46,852 nt of DNA from Pseudomonadota bacterium (GTDB lineage Bacteria; Pseudomonadota; Alphaproteobacteria; Sphingomonadales; Sphingomonadaceae): NCBI GenBank assembly GCA_029779535.1, contig JAKPAG010000091.1, positions 1 through 46,852 on the forward strand. The letters are read 5' to 3'. The position numbers and the translations under genes were made by a program. Under the pieces are notes generated by a model. It was not told the DNA's origin. It saw nothing but the letters and a program-made list of their open reading frames with translations, and searched no databases. Positions 1-8,484 of this stretch are shown here, piece by piece. Numbering within the stretch: position 1 is the first letter of the stretch; each line of letters opens with the position of its first letter.

Positions 1-238
1 CCAGCAGGATCTGATCGCTCTGCAGGATCCCCGATCGCCAGCGGATCGTGATCCGCCAGGCCGAAATCCCCTGCAGGGTGTTGGCCAGCGTGCTTTCGCG
101 CCCGTCGAGGCCTTCGAGCCGGGCCTTGGGGCTGGCCACGGTCAGCCAGGAGCTGTCATAGCCCCCTTTGCTGTTCTGGATCTGCTGGGCTCGGCGGATG
201 GTGATCCGGTGGCGCAGCTGGCCGGCGCGCAAGGTCAT
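1..238 (-). CDS. Phage head-tail joining / head closure protein, partial
   Basis: This frame opens with ATG at 238 and stays open to base 1, giving about 79 residues before the window ends; it is too short and truncated to stand out otherwise. The start MTLRAGQLRHRITIRR, followed by a GGYDSSW segment and GLDGRES, is the typical opening of the head-tail joining family (head closure proteins such as SPP1 gp16 / HK97 head-tail adaptor), which seals the portal vertex and forms the tail docking site. It overlaps the upstream connector gene by four bases (ATGA), as expected for a translationally coupled late operon. The C-terminal part lies outside the window. Confidence 0.85.
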   Translation of the reverse strand, partial: MTLRAGQLRHRITIRRAQQIQNSKGGYDSSWLTVASPKARLEGLDGRESTLANTLQGISAWRITIRWRSGILQSDQILL

Positions 239-828
239 TCGCTTGGCCACACCTTCAGGCTGCTCAGGATCCAGCTGGCCGCCATCGGCAGTTCGGTCGT
301 TGCGCGCGCATCGACCGAGACCGTTTCGCGATTGGCGTACCAGTGCCCGACGATCAGCCGGATCGCCTGCTTGGCCAGCTGCAACTTGTCGGCAGTCAGC
401 GGCGATACCGTATAGGCCACCTTGACCGCGCCTGGCCGGTCCTGCGCCTGCGGCCAGTCGGCCACCGGGCGCACGACGGCCGGTTCGCTGTCGAGGTCAG
501 TCCAATACGCAGCCGGATCGAGCGCGACCATGGCCCCGGCCGCATCGCGGTAAGTGACGGCAACGGCCGTGACCGAGCCGCCAGTCAGCAACAGATCGGC
601 ATCGCCGTGCATGCGCGGCACGACCGGCAGGCGCAGCCAGTCATTCCGGCCCGGAAACCGGTCAAGCACCAGCAGCCGATCGGCGCCGACAATCTGGCGA
701 TTGGTCCGGATCTCGCAAATCACGCGCGCCGCGGTGATCAGCGATGCCAGATAGGCATCCTCGCCGGTATCGCCGGGATCGAGCACCAGGTGGTTCTTGA
801 TGTCCTCGAGCGATACCGGCTCGGTCAT
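235..828 (-). CDS. Head-tail connector protein (phiE125 gp8 / gp6-like)
   Basis: The 197-residue product begins MTEPVSLEDIKNHL and has the acidic loop and alpha-helical N-terminus (residues 8-45) followed by a beta-rich middle and a C-terminal helix with HWYANRE near residue 160. That pattern fits the phiE125 gp8 / HK97 gp6 family of ring-forming connectors that bind under the portal and receive the head closure protein. The position, between capsid and head closure genes, is the usual one. It begins 3 bases after the stop of the upstream small gene. Family assignment is by sequence pattern; the exact connector subfamily is uncertain. Confidence 0.8.
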   Translation of the reverse strand: MTEPVSLEDIKNHLVLDPGDTGEDAYLASLITAARVICEIRTNRQIVGADRLLVLDRFPGRNDWLRLPVVPRMHGDADLLLTGGSVTAVAVTYRDAAGAMVALDPAAYWTDLDSEPAVVRPVADWPQAQDRPGAVKVAYTVSPLTADKLQLAKQAIRLIVGHWYANRETVSVDARATTELPMAASWILSSLKVWPSE

Positions 829-831
829 GGC

Positions 832-1212
832 TTAGGCCCCAAGCTCGCTCTGACCATCGGCCTGCGCCTTCTTGGCCAAGGCTTTGGCATAGGCGACAGC
901 GGCGGGATCGGCATCGGCCCAACCAGCCGCCACCGCAGCAGCGGCATCAGTGGCCGAAAGCGTTGCAACCGAGTTCGACACGAAGTCGAGGTGGTCGCTC
1001 AGCACGCGCACTTCAACGGGGGCTTCTTCCTCGAGATCAGGCTGGATCTCCGGCTTCGCATCTCCCACTTCAGCGCGAACGGCGGCTTCTGGCGCAGCTG
1101 CGCCAGCGTCTGCGGCGGGCGTTTCGATGACCTGAGCTTCGGCCTGGGCCTGGGCGGCTTCGGCGGGCTTGCTGTCCCCCTGGACGGGGGTCGGTACTGG
1201 GGCTTTCGCCAT
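832..1212 (-). CDS. Small acidic protein between capsid and connector genes
   Basis: The frame is open from 1392, but the 5' part would run through the end of the capsid gene. I place the start at ATG 1212 because AGGAG lies 9 bases upstream, giving 126 residues. The N-terminal half (about 1-65) is rich in Ala, Pro, Glu and Gln and looks disordered; the C-terminal half ends in a short helical domain (LSDHLDFVSNSVATLS, then an AAAVAAGWADADPAAVAYAKALAKKA repeat-like helix). Phages often carry a protein of this sort (decoration, head fibre or peptide-like head protein) directly after the capsid gene. No specific function is recognised. Confidence 0.75.
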   Translation of the reverse strand: MAKAPVPTPVQGDSKPAEAAQAQAEAQVIETPAADAGAAAPEAAVRAEVGDAKPEIQPDLEEEAPVEVRVLSDHLDFVSNSVATLSATDAAAAVAAGWADADPAAVAYAKALAKKAQADGQSELGA

Positions 1213-1333
1213 GAGCAATCTCCTGCGTGGTGGACAGGGCGCCGCAGCGCTCTGTGGTGGCACGCGGAACGGTCCCGCAGGCCACCAAAGAGGCGGCGGA
1301 TCGCTCCGCCGCCCCGATGTCCGGATCTTGCGC

Positions 1334-2590
1334 TTAGGTGGCGCTGTTCTGGTAGTACTTGACCGGCTGACCACCGGTGACGAGCTTGCCATCGCCGCGC
1401 GCCCAAGCGAGGAAGCCGATCTGACCCAGCGAAATGAACGCGCTGTCGTCGAAGCGGAACAGGGTGACCTGCATCACGTCGCGGATCATATATTCGTCGA
1501 GCTTGCCGAACAGGATCGATTTCGCGTTCGCTGCCATCACCGGCATGTCCTGGTTGATGGTGTAGCCGTACTGGTTGATCGTGTCGGGTTCCTTGACCGA
1601 CAGGCCAGGCAGCCACAGCGGCCGGTTCTGGCTATCCTTGAGCTTCTTGAGCACCTTGAGCGTGGTATCGTGCATCATGAAGCCGACGCCGGGCAGCGAG
1701 CGGTAGGCCGGATCGACCGAATGCTCGAGGTCGATCAGATCGTCGGGCAGCACAGTGGTAGTCTGGCCGGTCTGGCCGACCCGGCCCGAGGCGGCGGCAG
1801 TGACGATGCCCTGCGGTTCATTGGTTCCGGTGCCGATCGTGTACTTCGTGTTCTGCGCACGGCCGATGCGGGTGGCAGCGGCGCGGCGAATGAACGCTTC
1901 GATATCGATGCCCGGGCCCTGGTCCTGCAGCAGTTCGAACGGAACCGCAAACTTCTTCGACGACCACTTGTAGGCGCCGATCGACACGGTACCGAACGCG
2001 ACATCCTGCGAGCTTGCCGCAACGCTTTCAGCGACCAGTTCACCGGTCTGCCCGGTTTCATCGACGGTTGGCCAGGGGATCGGATTGCCGCCCTCGGTCG
2101 AGAACACGGTGGCGACCTGGCGCATCCCGCCATAGGCCTTGAGCGCCTCGATCAGCGAAGCACCCCAACCGGTCGGAACAAGGTAACCGCCCTGCGAACC
2201 GTTCGATTGCTGGCCGGACTGGGCGTTCTGCACACCGGTGCGCAGCAGGTCCATTTCCTCGCGGGTCAACGCCGAGACACCGCCCGACACCCAGTTCATG
2301 AAAGCACGATCGTAGGCCTGGGCCTGTTCGCGCTGTTCCGGGGCCAGGTTGTGCAGGCGGCGCTGCTTGTCCTCGTAGGAGCCTTCGTCCTCGGCGCGGT
2401 CGCCGTCGATCTTCGCCTGCTTTTCATAGGCGGCGATCTGCGTATCGACGCGATCGATCTTCGCGTAGATTTCGTCCACCTGCTTGGAAACGTCGTCGTT
2501 CCACTTTTCGCCGGTGTTGGTGTCGAGCAGGTTGCGGGCTTCCTTCGCCAGGGCGGCGCGCTGGTCCCGGAGCGCCTTGATCTTGTCCAT
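1334..2590 (-). CDS. HK97-type phage major capsid protein
   Basis: This 418-residue protein is the main shell subunit. Residues 1 to about 105 form a charged coiled coil (KIKALRDQRAALAKEARNL, later IYAKIDRVDTQIAAYEKQ) that corresponds to the HK97 delta/scaffold domain, removed by the prohead protease. The folded capsid domain begins around residue 130 with GGYLVPTGWGASLIEAL and proceeds through IEAFIRRAAATRIGRAQN and the GVGFMMHDTTLKVLKKLKD segment typical of the family. GGAG lies 9 bases before ATG 2590. It sits directly downstream of the protease gene, from which it is separated by a strong hairpin with a T-run. Length and layout are normal for the family. Confidence 0.95.
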   Translation of the reverse strand: MDKIKALRDQRAALAKEARNLLDTNTGEKWNDDVSKQVDEIYAKIDRVDTQIAAYEKQAKIDGDRAEDEGSYEDKQRRLHNLAPEQREQAQAYDRAFMNWVSGGVSALTREEMDLLRTGVQNAQSGQQSNGSQGGYLVPTGWGASLIEALKAYGGMRQVATVFSTEGGNPIPWPTVDETGQTGELVAESVAASSQDVAFGTVSIGAYKWSSKKFAVPFELLQDQGPGIDIEAFIRRAAATRIGRAQNTKYTIGTGTNEPQGIVTAAASGRVGQTGQTTTVLPDDLIDLEHSVDPAYRSLPGVGFMMHDTTLKVLKKLKDSQNRPLWLPGLSVKEPDTINQYGYTINQDMPVMAANAKSILFGKLDEYMIRDVMQVTLFRFDDSAFISLGQIGFLAWARGDGKLVTGGQPVKYYQNSAT

Positions 2591-2605
2591 GCGTGGTACT
2601 CCAAT

Positions 2606-2635
2606 GAAAAAGGGCCCCGGAAGTCCGAGGCCCTT
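2606..2635 (-). terminator. Hairpin with T-run ahead of the capsid gene
   Basis: Read on the minus strand, a 7-bp arm AAGGGCC (2635-2629) pairs with GGCCCTT (2616-2610). An inner CGGA/TCCG pairing shortens the loop, and TTTTTC follows immediately. This is a textbook intrinsic terminator shape. It lies after the protease stop (2681) and ends about 15 bases before the capsid start codon, so it would reduce or process readthrough into the capsid gene, or form a stabilising 5' end for a capsid mRNA. Confidence 0.7.
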
Positions 2636-2680
2636 GGGGGGAGGCGTCCGGGGGACCGGCGCCGGTGGAATTGCCGGGGT

Positions 2681-3433
2681 TTAGTCGGCCGTTCGTTCGT
2701 AGAGGCGCAGCCGCGCCATCATGCGGGTACGCGATGCATCATCGATGATGCGCGGCGCGGGCGGTTCGGTCAGGGCCTTGGGCGCCTTGTCGTAGACACC
2801 GAGGTTGAACAGGCGGGGGTCGGCGCGGTTTTCGGCCGAGGTATCGCCGGTGGGTGCAATCGCCACTTCGCAGACGCTGTTGCAGAACCCGGCATCGACC
2901 GCTTCCTGCGCGTCGAACCAGGTCTCTTCCTCCATCAGCGCCTTGATTTCGTCGGCGGTCTTGCCGCACTTCGCGACATAGCCCTCGATCAGCACGCCAT
3001 CGACCTTGTCGAGCAGTGCGGCCGCAGCGCGCATGTCATCTGCATCGCCCATCGCGAAAGTCCAGGCCTGGTGGATCATGTAGAACCCGCCATCGATGAT
3101 ATCGACGGTCTTGCACGGCAGGGTCAGTGCCGTCGCGGCCGAGGCGCAAAGCCCGTCGATCCGGGCGCTGAATTCCGCGGGGTGCTCGGCGATCGCCGCC
3201 ATCATCGCGCGCGCCTCGAACACGTCGCCGCCCGGCGAGTTGATCCGCAGGCAAACCTTCGGCGTCGTGATCGCGGCGAGGGTATTGGCGAAGTCCATCG
3301 CCGATACGCCCCACCAGCCATCGATCACGTCATAGATGTAGACGTTGGTGCAGTCCTGACCGGCGGATTCGGCGCGCAGGCCTGCGCCCTTGCCGCGATT
3401 GTCCTGGGCGAGATTAAGCAGCTTGCGGTGCAT
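2681..3433 (-). CDS. Prohead protease, ClpP-like (S14 family)
   Basis: I start the gene at ATG 3433 (AGGAAGG 8 bases upstream), which overlaps the portal 3' end by 20 bases and gives 250 residues; the frame stays open to 3547. LRINSPGGDVFEA at 62-74 is the ClpP oxyanion-loop motif, GLCASAATAL (94-103) carries the nucleophile Ser98, and MIHQAW (119-124) carries the catalytic His121; an Asp near 144 would complete the triad. Such S14-type proteases mature the capsid by cutting off the N-terminal scaffold domain. The C-terminal 60 residues are variable and charged. Order portal-protease-capsid supports the role. Confidence 0.93.
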   Translation of the reverse strand: MHRKLLNLAQDNRGKGAGLRAESAGQDCTNVYIYDVIDGWWGVSAMDFANTLAAITTPKVCLRINSPGGDVFEARAMMAAIAEHPAEFSARIDGLCASAATALTLPCKTVDIIDGGFYMIHQAWTFAMGDADDMRAAAALLDKVDGVLIEGYVAKCGKTADEIKALMEEETWFDAQEAVDAGFCNSVCEVAIAPTGDTSAENRADPRLFNLGVYDKAPKALTEPPAPRIIDDASRTRMMARLRLYERTAD

Positions 3434-4775
3434 CCGCTTTGCCTTCCTGTGAGTTTTCGGGATCTGCGCCGTCACCATCCAGCTGATCGGCAGCGGTTGC
3501 AGTTCCGGTTGGCCAGTAAACTTCGTCACCGCCATCGATCGGCCCAAGGTTGAATGACCGGCGCACCTCGTTGCGGGACATGAACCCGGGGAGCTGGTTG
3601 CCGCCCAGCGCCGTCCGGCTGAATTCGCCGCGCGCCTTCATGTCACCGCGCAGCTGGGCTTCCGGATCGAAATCGATGAAGTACCTGGGCAGCTGGCGCC
3701 CGATTGTCGGGAAGAACTTGCGCGACAGCTCGCCCGCGAAGCGTTCGCGGTGCGGCATCAGTGTGTAGGAATCGAGCCCGATGTTCTGTTGCTCGATCCC
3801 GGTCCCCCAGCTGGTCGACTTGTCCACTTCGCCTGCCAGGTGCGGCGGTACGCCGAACAGCCGGGCGATATCGATGGTCGAGTACTGCAGCAGCTCGAGC
3901 AGCTGGGCGTCCTTGGCAGTGACGGCCAGGCGCTTCCATTCCCCGCCCTTTTCGAGCAACAGCGGGTTATGGGCATTGGCGACGCCGGCGGCGCGGCGGC
4001 GCAGGTATTCCTTGAACGCCTTGCGCTGCGGATCGCTGATTTCCTCATCGAACGAGAAGTAATCGTTGGTCATCAGTCCGTTTTCGAACTGGCGCGCGGT
4101 ATAGTCGCGCGTGGCAATGCCGATGCCGATCGACTGGGCATGATGCTGGACCGGCGACAGGGCCTTGAGCCCGTCCCAGGTCAGGCCCGGCCCTTTGAAG
4201 TGCAGGACCTCGCTCGAGTGGTGGTCCTCGGTCGAACCATCGAGGTTGGTGAAGCGGTACCAGATCGATTTGCCCGACCAGTACGGCATGACCTGCACCG
4301 GGTGATAGTATTCGACGTCGTAGATCACGCCGTTGCGTGCCTGGCGGATCAGGCTGTAGCCATTGCCGCGCAGCAGCATTGCCATGGTCTGCAGCTCGAC
4401 ATGTTCGCAGCCCGACATGTTCTCGTTCGGCTCGACCTGCAGGAACCGGACCAGGTCATGATCGGGCAGCTTGATCGGCGCGCCGCCGGTCCGTTCATAG
4501 ACGCAGAGCGGCGCGGTCATCAGCCGTCCGGCGATCAGGGTGACGCAGCGCCAGACCGCCGTGACGCGCATCGCGGTTTCCGGCGTGACATTGACCCCGG
4601 CCGCGCGGCCACCGCCGCTGAACCATTCGAAGAATTCACCGCTGCCGGACAGCACGGACTGACTGTCGACAGTCGAATTGCTGATGGCCGGTGCTGCCGC
4701 AGGAACTGCATCGCGCGGAGCATTCCACTGCGCCTGGACCGCTGCGGCCTGAGCCGAGAGCTTGTAACCGCTCAC
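3414..4775 (-). CDS. HK97-family portal protein
   Basis: The 453-residue product forms the dodecameric DNA channel at one head vertex. Family features visible are WRCVTLIAGRLMTAPLCVYER (about 76-96), the LLRGNGYSLI strand-turn, the long MTNDYFSFDEEISDPQRKAFKEYL helix region, the SRLFGVPPHL-like segment IARLFGVPPHLAGE, and the C-terminal SRNEVRRSFNLGPIDGGDEVYWP. The start is GTG at 4775, overlapping the terminase stop by four bases (GTGA). It is the second gene of the packaging/head operon. The first 45 residues (Ala/Gln-rich) are not typical portal sequence, so a later start is possible but none has a better ribosome site. Confidence 0.95.
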   Translation of the reverse strand: MSGYKLSAQAAAVQAQWNAPRDAVPAAAPAISNSTVDSQSVLSGSGEFFEWFSGGGRAAGVNVTPETAMRVTAVWRCVTLIAGRLMTAPLCVYERTGGAPIKLPDHDLVRFLQVEPNENMSGCEHVELQTMAMLLRGNGYSLIRQARNGVIYDVEYYHPVQVMPYWSGKSIWYRFTNLDGSTEDHHSSEVLHFKGPGLTWDGLKALSPVQHHAQSIGIGIATRDYTARQFENGLMTNDYFSFDEEISDPQRKAFKEYLRRRAAGVANAHNPLLLEKGGEWKRLAVTAKDAQLLELLQYSTIDIARLFGVPPHLAGEVDKSTSWGTGIEQQNIGLDSYTLMPHRERFAGELSRKFFPTIGRQLPRYFIDFDPEAQLRGDMKARGEFSRTALGGNQLPGFMSRNEVRRSFNLGPIDGGDEVYWPTGTATAADQLDGDGADPENSQEGKADAPQAA

Positions 4776-6649
4776 GTCAGATCGTCTCCGTGGAGATCGT
4801 CGTCCCCGTCATCGTCGAGATCGACGAAGTACGAACCATCATATTGCTTCCCTTCGAGCGGCGGATTGTCGGCCGCACCGATTCCCATGGCGATCGTCAC
4901 CAGGCCGTCGATCCGTCCGCGCGAGCGCTTCTTGTCGAACGCCCGGTTGTTTTGCGCATCCTCGATCAGCGCCGCATTGGCCGCGCAGCTGTACGTCACC
5001 GGCGATGCGTCGATCACCACGGTCTCCTTCAGGATCCTGTCCTCGAGCCGCTCGATCGAGCGCGGCATGCAATATTGCCGATCCTCGAACATGACCCGCG
5101 TGCCCTGCGCGTGGCTGACCATCCTCAGCCCTTTTCCCGCCGGCTTGTCCGGTCCGCGATAGCGCCAGGCCGGAAAGCCGATATCTTCGCAGGCCGCTTC
5201 GAAATCGGCCATCTGGGCGGGATCGAACACCAGCTCGACCACGTCATGCTCTGCGCAGATTTTGGCAACTTGCTCGGCGACAAACGCCTTGTCGATCGTT
5301 GCGCCGGGCACGGCAGTCAGCCAGCCTGCCTCGACCCAGTCCTGATAGGGCGCATGATCGGCCTTGGCGCGATCCTCCAGCCCGTCCTGCGTCGTCCAGT
5401 ACCAGGTCTTTTGCCAGGCGATCCCGGCGCCATCGATCCAGGTAGCGGTCAGCGCCGTAAGGTCGTTCTTTTGGCTGAGGTCCAGGCTGAGCCAGCATTT
5501 GCAGCCGCGCAGCGCCTTGATGACCTCGTCGCCGATCGGGTGCTGGACTGCTGCCCAGGTCGCCTCGTCAATCCAGAAATCGGCCGCGCCGGTCGGGATC
5601 CCGAAATAGAGCCGCTTGACGAACGCCGCGGTCGAGATCCGCGTGCGGGCCGTGGTGACCAGCTCGCGGATGTTCTCGATCGGATAGGTAATCCCCAATG
5701 CTGGCAGCGCCTTGCCCCAGCACGCCGGGTTATCGAACACCGTCTCGCGATCGGGACGGTCGACCCGCGCAACGAATGCAAAGGCCGTATCGTCCTTCAC
5801 CTCGCCGCGGGCAACCGCCTGCGCTACCTCCGACAGTCCTGTACCGACATGCTGGCTGGCCGGAGCGGTGTTGGTGCCCAGCACCATCATCGCCGACCCG
5901 GCAACCTTGGCGATCGCCTGCTTCCAGATCTCGATCTGGGTGTCTTCGGTAAATTCGTGGATCTCGTCGGCTAGCACCATGCGCGGGCGCGGGCCCGATT
6001 GTGCAGTACCACCCGCCAGCGGCAGGAAAAACCCCCGGCTCGCCGGATGCTCGATCTTCCAGGCGTTGTCGCCTTCGCCCCGGATCACCACGTGTCCGGC
6101 CGTTTCGAGGCTTTCGTCCTCGTCGCGGCCAGGCGTATTGGCGCGGCACATCGCCACGCCGTCCTTGAACAATACGTTCGCGGTCTGCTTGTTCGCCGCG
6201 ATCGAATAGATCTGGGCGCGTGGAAATCCGCACCAGCCCATGGCGTAGAGCCCGAGCCCCGCCATGAGCGGCGACTTGGCCTGCCCCTTGCCGGTCTCGA
6301 TCCAGGCCGAGCGGAACCGCCAGCGTGCGTCCGCATTGACCCAGCCCATCAGCGACCCGGCGCAGAACAGCTGGTACGGCAGTAGTTCGAACGGCTTGCC
6401 TGCCGCCGGGCCGTCCGTGATCGAGAACATCGACGGGAAGAACCGGATTACTCGGTTTGCCAGTTCCGGCCGCCAGAAATATCCGCGCGCCGGCGCATCC
6501 CTGATATCGCGCAGGTGCCGCTCGGCCGCATGGCGAACCAGCTCACCCACCACGAAGTCGCCCCGAACTGCGGCACGGGCCCAGTCGGAAGTCGGATCCT
6601 TGCTCGTTCTTGTCGGTCTAGCCCGCCGCGCCGAGGAACTCGTCGGCAC
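4772..6649 (-). CDS. Terminase large subunit
   Basis: This 625-residue protein is the packaging motor. The N-terminal ATPase has a Walker A-like P-loop IETGKGQAKSP (117-127) and a Walker B motif MVLADEIHEF (224-233), in the arrangement of the Terminase_1/HK97 gp2-like family. The C-terminal RNase H-like nuclease begins near LSLDLSQKNDLTAL, with further acidic residues at LVFDPAQMADFEAA. The start is GTG 6649 with GGGAG about 10 bases upstream, so the gene overlaps the small subunit gene by 32 bases. No internal ATG start exists before about residue 74, which supports the GTG. It lies between TerS and portal as expected. Confidence 0.95.
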   Translation of the reverse strand: MPTSSSARRARPTRTSKDPTSDWARAAVRGDFVVGELVRHAAERHLRDIRDAPARGYFWRPELANRVIRFFPSMFSITDGPAAGKPFELLPYQLFCAGSLMGWVNADARWRFRSAWIETGKGQAKSPLMAGLGLYAMGWCGFPRAQIYSIAANKQTANVLFKDGVAMCRANTPGRDEDESLETAGHVVIRGEGDNAWKIEHPASRGFFLPLAGGTAQSGPRPRMVLADEIHEFTEDTQIEIWKQAIAKVAGSAMMVLGTNTAPASQHVGTGLSEVAQAVARGEVKDDTAFAFVARVDRPDRETVFDNPACWGKALPALGITYPIENIRELVTTARTRISTAAFVKRLYFGIPTGAADFWIDEATWAAVQHPIGDEVIKALRGCKCWLSLDLSQKNDLTALTATWIDGAGIAWQKTWYWTTQDGLEDRAKADHAPYQDWVEAGWLTAVPGATIDKAFVAEQVAKICAEHDVVELVFDPAQMADFEAACEDIGFPAWRYRGPDKPAGKGLRMVSHAQGTRVMFEDRQYCMPRSIERLEDRILKETVVIDASPVTYSCAANAALIEDAQNNRAFDKKRSRGRIDGLVTIAMGIGAADNPPLEGKQYDGSYFVDLDDDGDDDLHGDDLT

Positions 6650-7076
6650 CGGTCTTGCGCTCCCGCTTCCTGCTTACCTTGCCGACCCGGCCGCGGCGGC
6701 CGGGAGTGAGACCAAGCTGGCCTTCGAGCCGCTCGGCAGTGTTCTCGGCCTCGCGCATGGCCTTGTAGTAGATCGAGAGGCGTTCGATCGACTTCGGATT
6801 GTCCGGGTTGCGCCCGGTGACCAGGCCATCAGTCGCCACGGCCCGCGAGCAGCGGTCATAGACCAGGTAGGCCATGACCAGGCGTTGCAGCGCGTGCCCG
6901 TTCGAGGCCGAGAGAATCTCGCGCTCGAGCATCTCACGGGCCACACGCCGCCAATGCTCCGATGCCGCTGTTTGCTCGCCCCGCTCGGGCAGTAGCCGCG
7001 CCCAATCGGGCTCCAGTACGTCCCCAATGGTTTCCGGCGACCACCCAATCTGCTTGCGCCGCGCCTTAGCTGCCAT
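6618..7076 (-). CDS. Terminase small subunit (P27-like)
   Basis: A 152-residue protein from ATG 7076 (GGGCGGAA just upstream); the frame is open further to ATG 7106 and GTG 7118, so the start is not certain. It is helical and basic at both ends, with MLEREILSASNGHALQRLVMAYLVYDRCSRAVATDGLV in the middle and a C-terminal segment SIYYKAMREAENTAERLEGQLGLTPGRRGRVG. The LTPxxR close to the C-terminus is characteristic of P27-family small terminases, which recognise the packaging site and stimulate the large subunit. It sits immediately upstream of TerL and about 100 bases downstream of an HNH nuclease gene. Confidence 0.85.
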   Translation of the reverse strand: MAAKARRKQIGWSPETIGDVLEPDWARLLPERGEQTAASEHWRRVAREMLEREILSASNGHALQRLVMAYLVYDRCSRAVATDGLVTGRNPDNPKSIERLSIYYKAMREAENTAERLEGQLGLTPGRRGRVGKVSRKRERKTGADEFLGAAG

Positions 7077-7179
7077 TTCCGCCCAACTTTTTACTCCCGA
7101 ACACATCCCAGTGCACACGAATCCCCTGCGCGGTGTCCGGGCATCCGGGTGGCAGAGTTTTGACCCCCGCCCCCTCCGG

Positions 7180-7548
7180 TCAGCCCCGGGGTTCTAGCCC
7201 GGTCCGACCTGTGTTCCATGGATGGTCGGGGCTGGTTGGCCGGCCATCGGCAGCCACGCCCTTGCCCCCAGCTGTCATGCGATGCCCGAACTGCTCGGCC
7301 GTCACCTCGAGGTGGTGCCGATCGCACAGGTTGCGTGTGTTGCCATCGACGTCGAGCCCGCCCAGCGCGAGCGGCATAGTATGGTCGACAACTGTAGCGA
7401 TCTCGGTCCTTCCCTGGTCGAGACACATCTCGCACAGGCCGTTGCTGCGCTTCAGGCGGCGCAGGCGCTGGCGTTGCCCAGCCCTGCCCCGCTTGCGCTC
7501 TACGCGGTCGGCAGGTCGCGCGCGGGCGGCGTAGCGGGCAGCGGGCAT
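7180..7548 (-). CDS. Phage HNH endonuclease
   Basis: The 122-residue product has the complete HNH (beta-beta-alpha metal) motif: CEMC (39-42) forms a zinc knuckle half, VVDH at 53-56 gives the first catalytic His, GGLDVDGN (63-70) carries the Asn, and LCDRHH (74-79) carries the final His plus the other Cys. Such proteins placed directly before terminase genes are known in HK97-like phages to assist DNA cleavage at packaging sites. The N-terminal 35 residues are strongly basic. The start at ATG 7548 overlaps the upstream gene by 49 bases and its ribosome site is weak, so a slightly shorter product is possible. Confidence 0.9.
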   Translation of the reverse strand: MPAARYAARARPADRVERKRGRAGQRQRLRRLKRSNGLCEMCLDQGRTEIATVVDHTMPLALGGLDVDGNTRNLCDRHHLEVTAEQFGHRMTAGGKGVAADGRPTSPDHPWNTGRTGLEPRG

Positions 7549-7727
7549 TCGTGCACCATCAGGTCAACGCCGTCGTGCACGTGGAACGTGCGCTTGGTGT
7601 GAGGGTCAATCGTGATGGGATTGCTCCAGTCGCCATCAGCCAGCGGGTGGCGATCGGCGAGCGGGAAGAAGCGAACCTCGACCGGCCAGCTGCAGGCTTC
7701 GACGGTAATAGTGGTGGTCAACGGCAC
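7500..7727 (-). CDS. Small phage protein of unknown function
   Basis: The 75-residue frame starts with GTG at 7727 preceded by GAAGGAAA at ideal spacing. The protein is mostly beta-like (TTTITVEACSWPVEVRFFPL, then TKRTFHVHDGVDLMVHE) and contains several His and Asp residues but no recognised motif. It overlaps its upstream neighbour by 10 bases and the HNH gene by 49 bases, so it sits in the same leftward operon. I do not recognise a family. Reality is supported by the ribosome site and compact gene packing rather than by homology. Confidence 0.6.
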   Translation of the reverse strand: MPLTTTITVEACSWPVEVRFFPLADRHPLADGDWSNPITIDPHTKRTFHVHDGVDLMVHECPLPATPPARDLPTA

Positions 7728-7975
7728 TTTCCTTCGATCCGTGCCAGGTCTTTCACCTGGACACCGTATGCTTCCAGATCCCGGTCAAGCGAAGCCCGGC
7801 GTGCCTTCAGCTCGCCAATGATGACCGGCTTGACGACGGCGCTCATCGCCTCGTCCTGCTGCTGCCCGCCAACCGTAACGAACAGCTGCCCGATTTCAGC
7901 GCGGTCGATCAGGTTCTCGATCCGCTCGCGCGCTTCGACCGTCCGTTTGACGATCGGGAACATCGACAGCTTCAC
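7718..7975 (-). CDS. Small phage protein of unknown function
   Basis: An 85-residue, mostly helical product with alternating charge (VEARERIENLIDRAEIGQ, then IGELKARRASLDRDLEAYGV), suggesting a short coiled coil or helical bundle. The first half reads like a stand-alone oligomerisation helix. The start ATG 7975 overlaps the stop of the Gam-like gene by 4 bases (ATGA), so translation is probably coupled. No family recognised; its position beside a nuclease inhibitor suggests an early accessory role, which is only inference. Confidence 0.65.
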   Translation of the reverse strand: MKLSMFPIVKRTVEARERIENLIDRAEIGQLFVTVGGQQQDEAMSAVVKPVIIGELKARRASLDRDLEAYGVQVKDLARIEGKCR

Positions 7976-8484
7976 TTGCGCAGGCCCTCCGGCTCGGCCC
8001 GCTTGACGAAGAACACATCCTCGCCGGGCTTACGGCTGATCCCCAGCTGGGCAAAGTCATTGCCGCGCGGACCGTCAATCGCTTTCAGCACGGCGGCCTT
8101 CTCGATCGATACCTTCTCGCGCAGATACGGCTTGGCCCAGCGCAGCTTGCCCAGCAGCTCGATCACGTCCTGCTCCTCGCCCGCGATAGCCAGCGTGTCC
8201 CGCGCCTTGACCGTGCCGATCTCGCAGCCGGCGATTAGTTGCGACTTGCGCTTGCCCCCGGTCAGCGCAGCCCCGGCCGCTTGCCACCACGGCTCCAGCT
8301 TGGCGGCGATCTGGTCGCGCTCGGTGATCAAATCGCTGGCCGCCGTATCAGCCGCGGCATGGACCCGGGCCAGCGCATCGCTGCGCTCGGCCTCGATGGT
8401 GACCAGCGCGTCGGCGATCTCGGCATAGCGTTCCAGCATGGCCTGCGCGGCTACCAGGCTGCGCGGAATGCGGTGCTGGGTCAT
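7972..8484 (-). CDS. Mu Gam-like host-nuclease inhibitor
   Basis: The 170-residue protein from ATG 8484 has a long N-terminal helical hairpin (about 10-85: MLERYAEIADALVTIEAERSD, LITERDQIAAKLEPWW) followed by the conserved Gam core, GGKRKSQLIAGCEIGTVK (about 87-104), and a C-terminal part with IELLGKLRWAKPYLREK and VSIEKAAVLKAID. Mu Gam and bacterial relatives bind double-stranded DNA ends as Ku-like dimers and block RecBCD-type exonucleases. The fit to the Gam pattern is good although identity was not measured. It overlaps genes on both sides by 4 bases. It sits in the same small-gene operon as an Acb2/Tad1-like protein, so a counter-defence role for this operon is plausible. Confidence 0.8.
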   Translation of the reverse strand: MTQHRIPRSLVAAQAMLERYAEIADALVTIEAERSDALARVHAAADTAASDLITERDQIAAKLEPWWQAAGAALTGGKRKSQLIAGCEIGTVKARDTLAIAGEEQDVIELLGKLRWAKPYLREKVSIEKAAVLKAIDGPRGNDFAQLGISRKPGEDVFFVKRAEPEGLRK

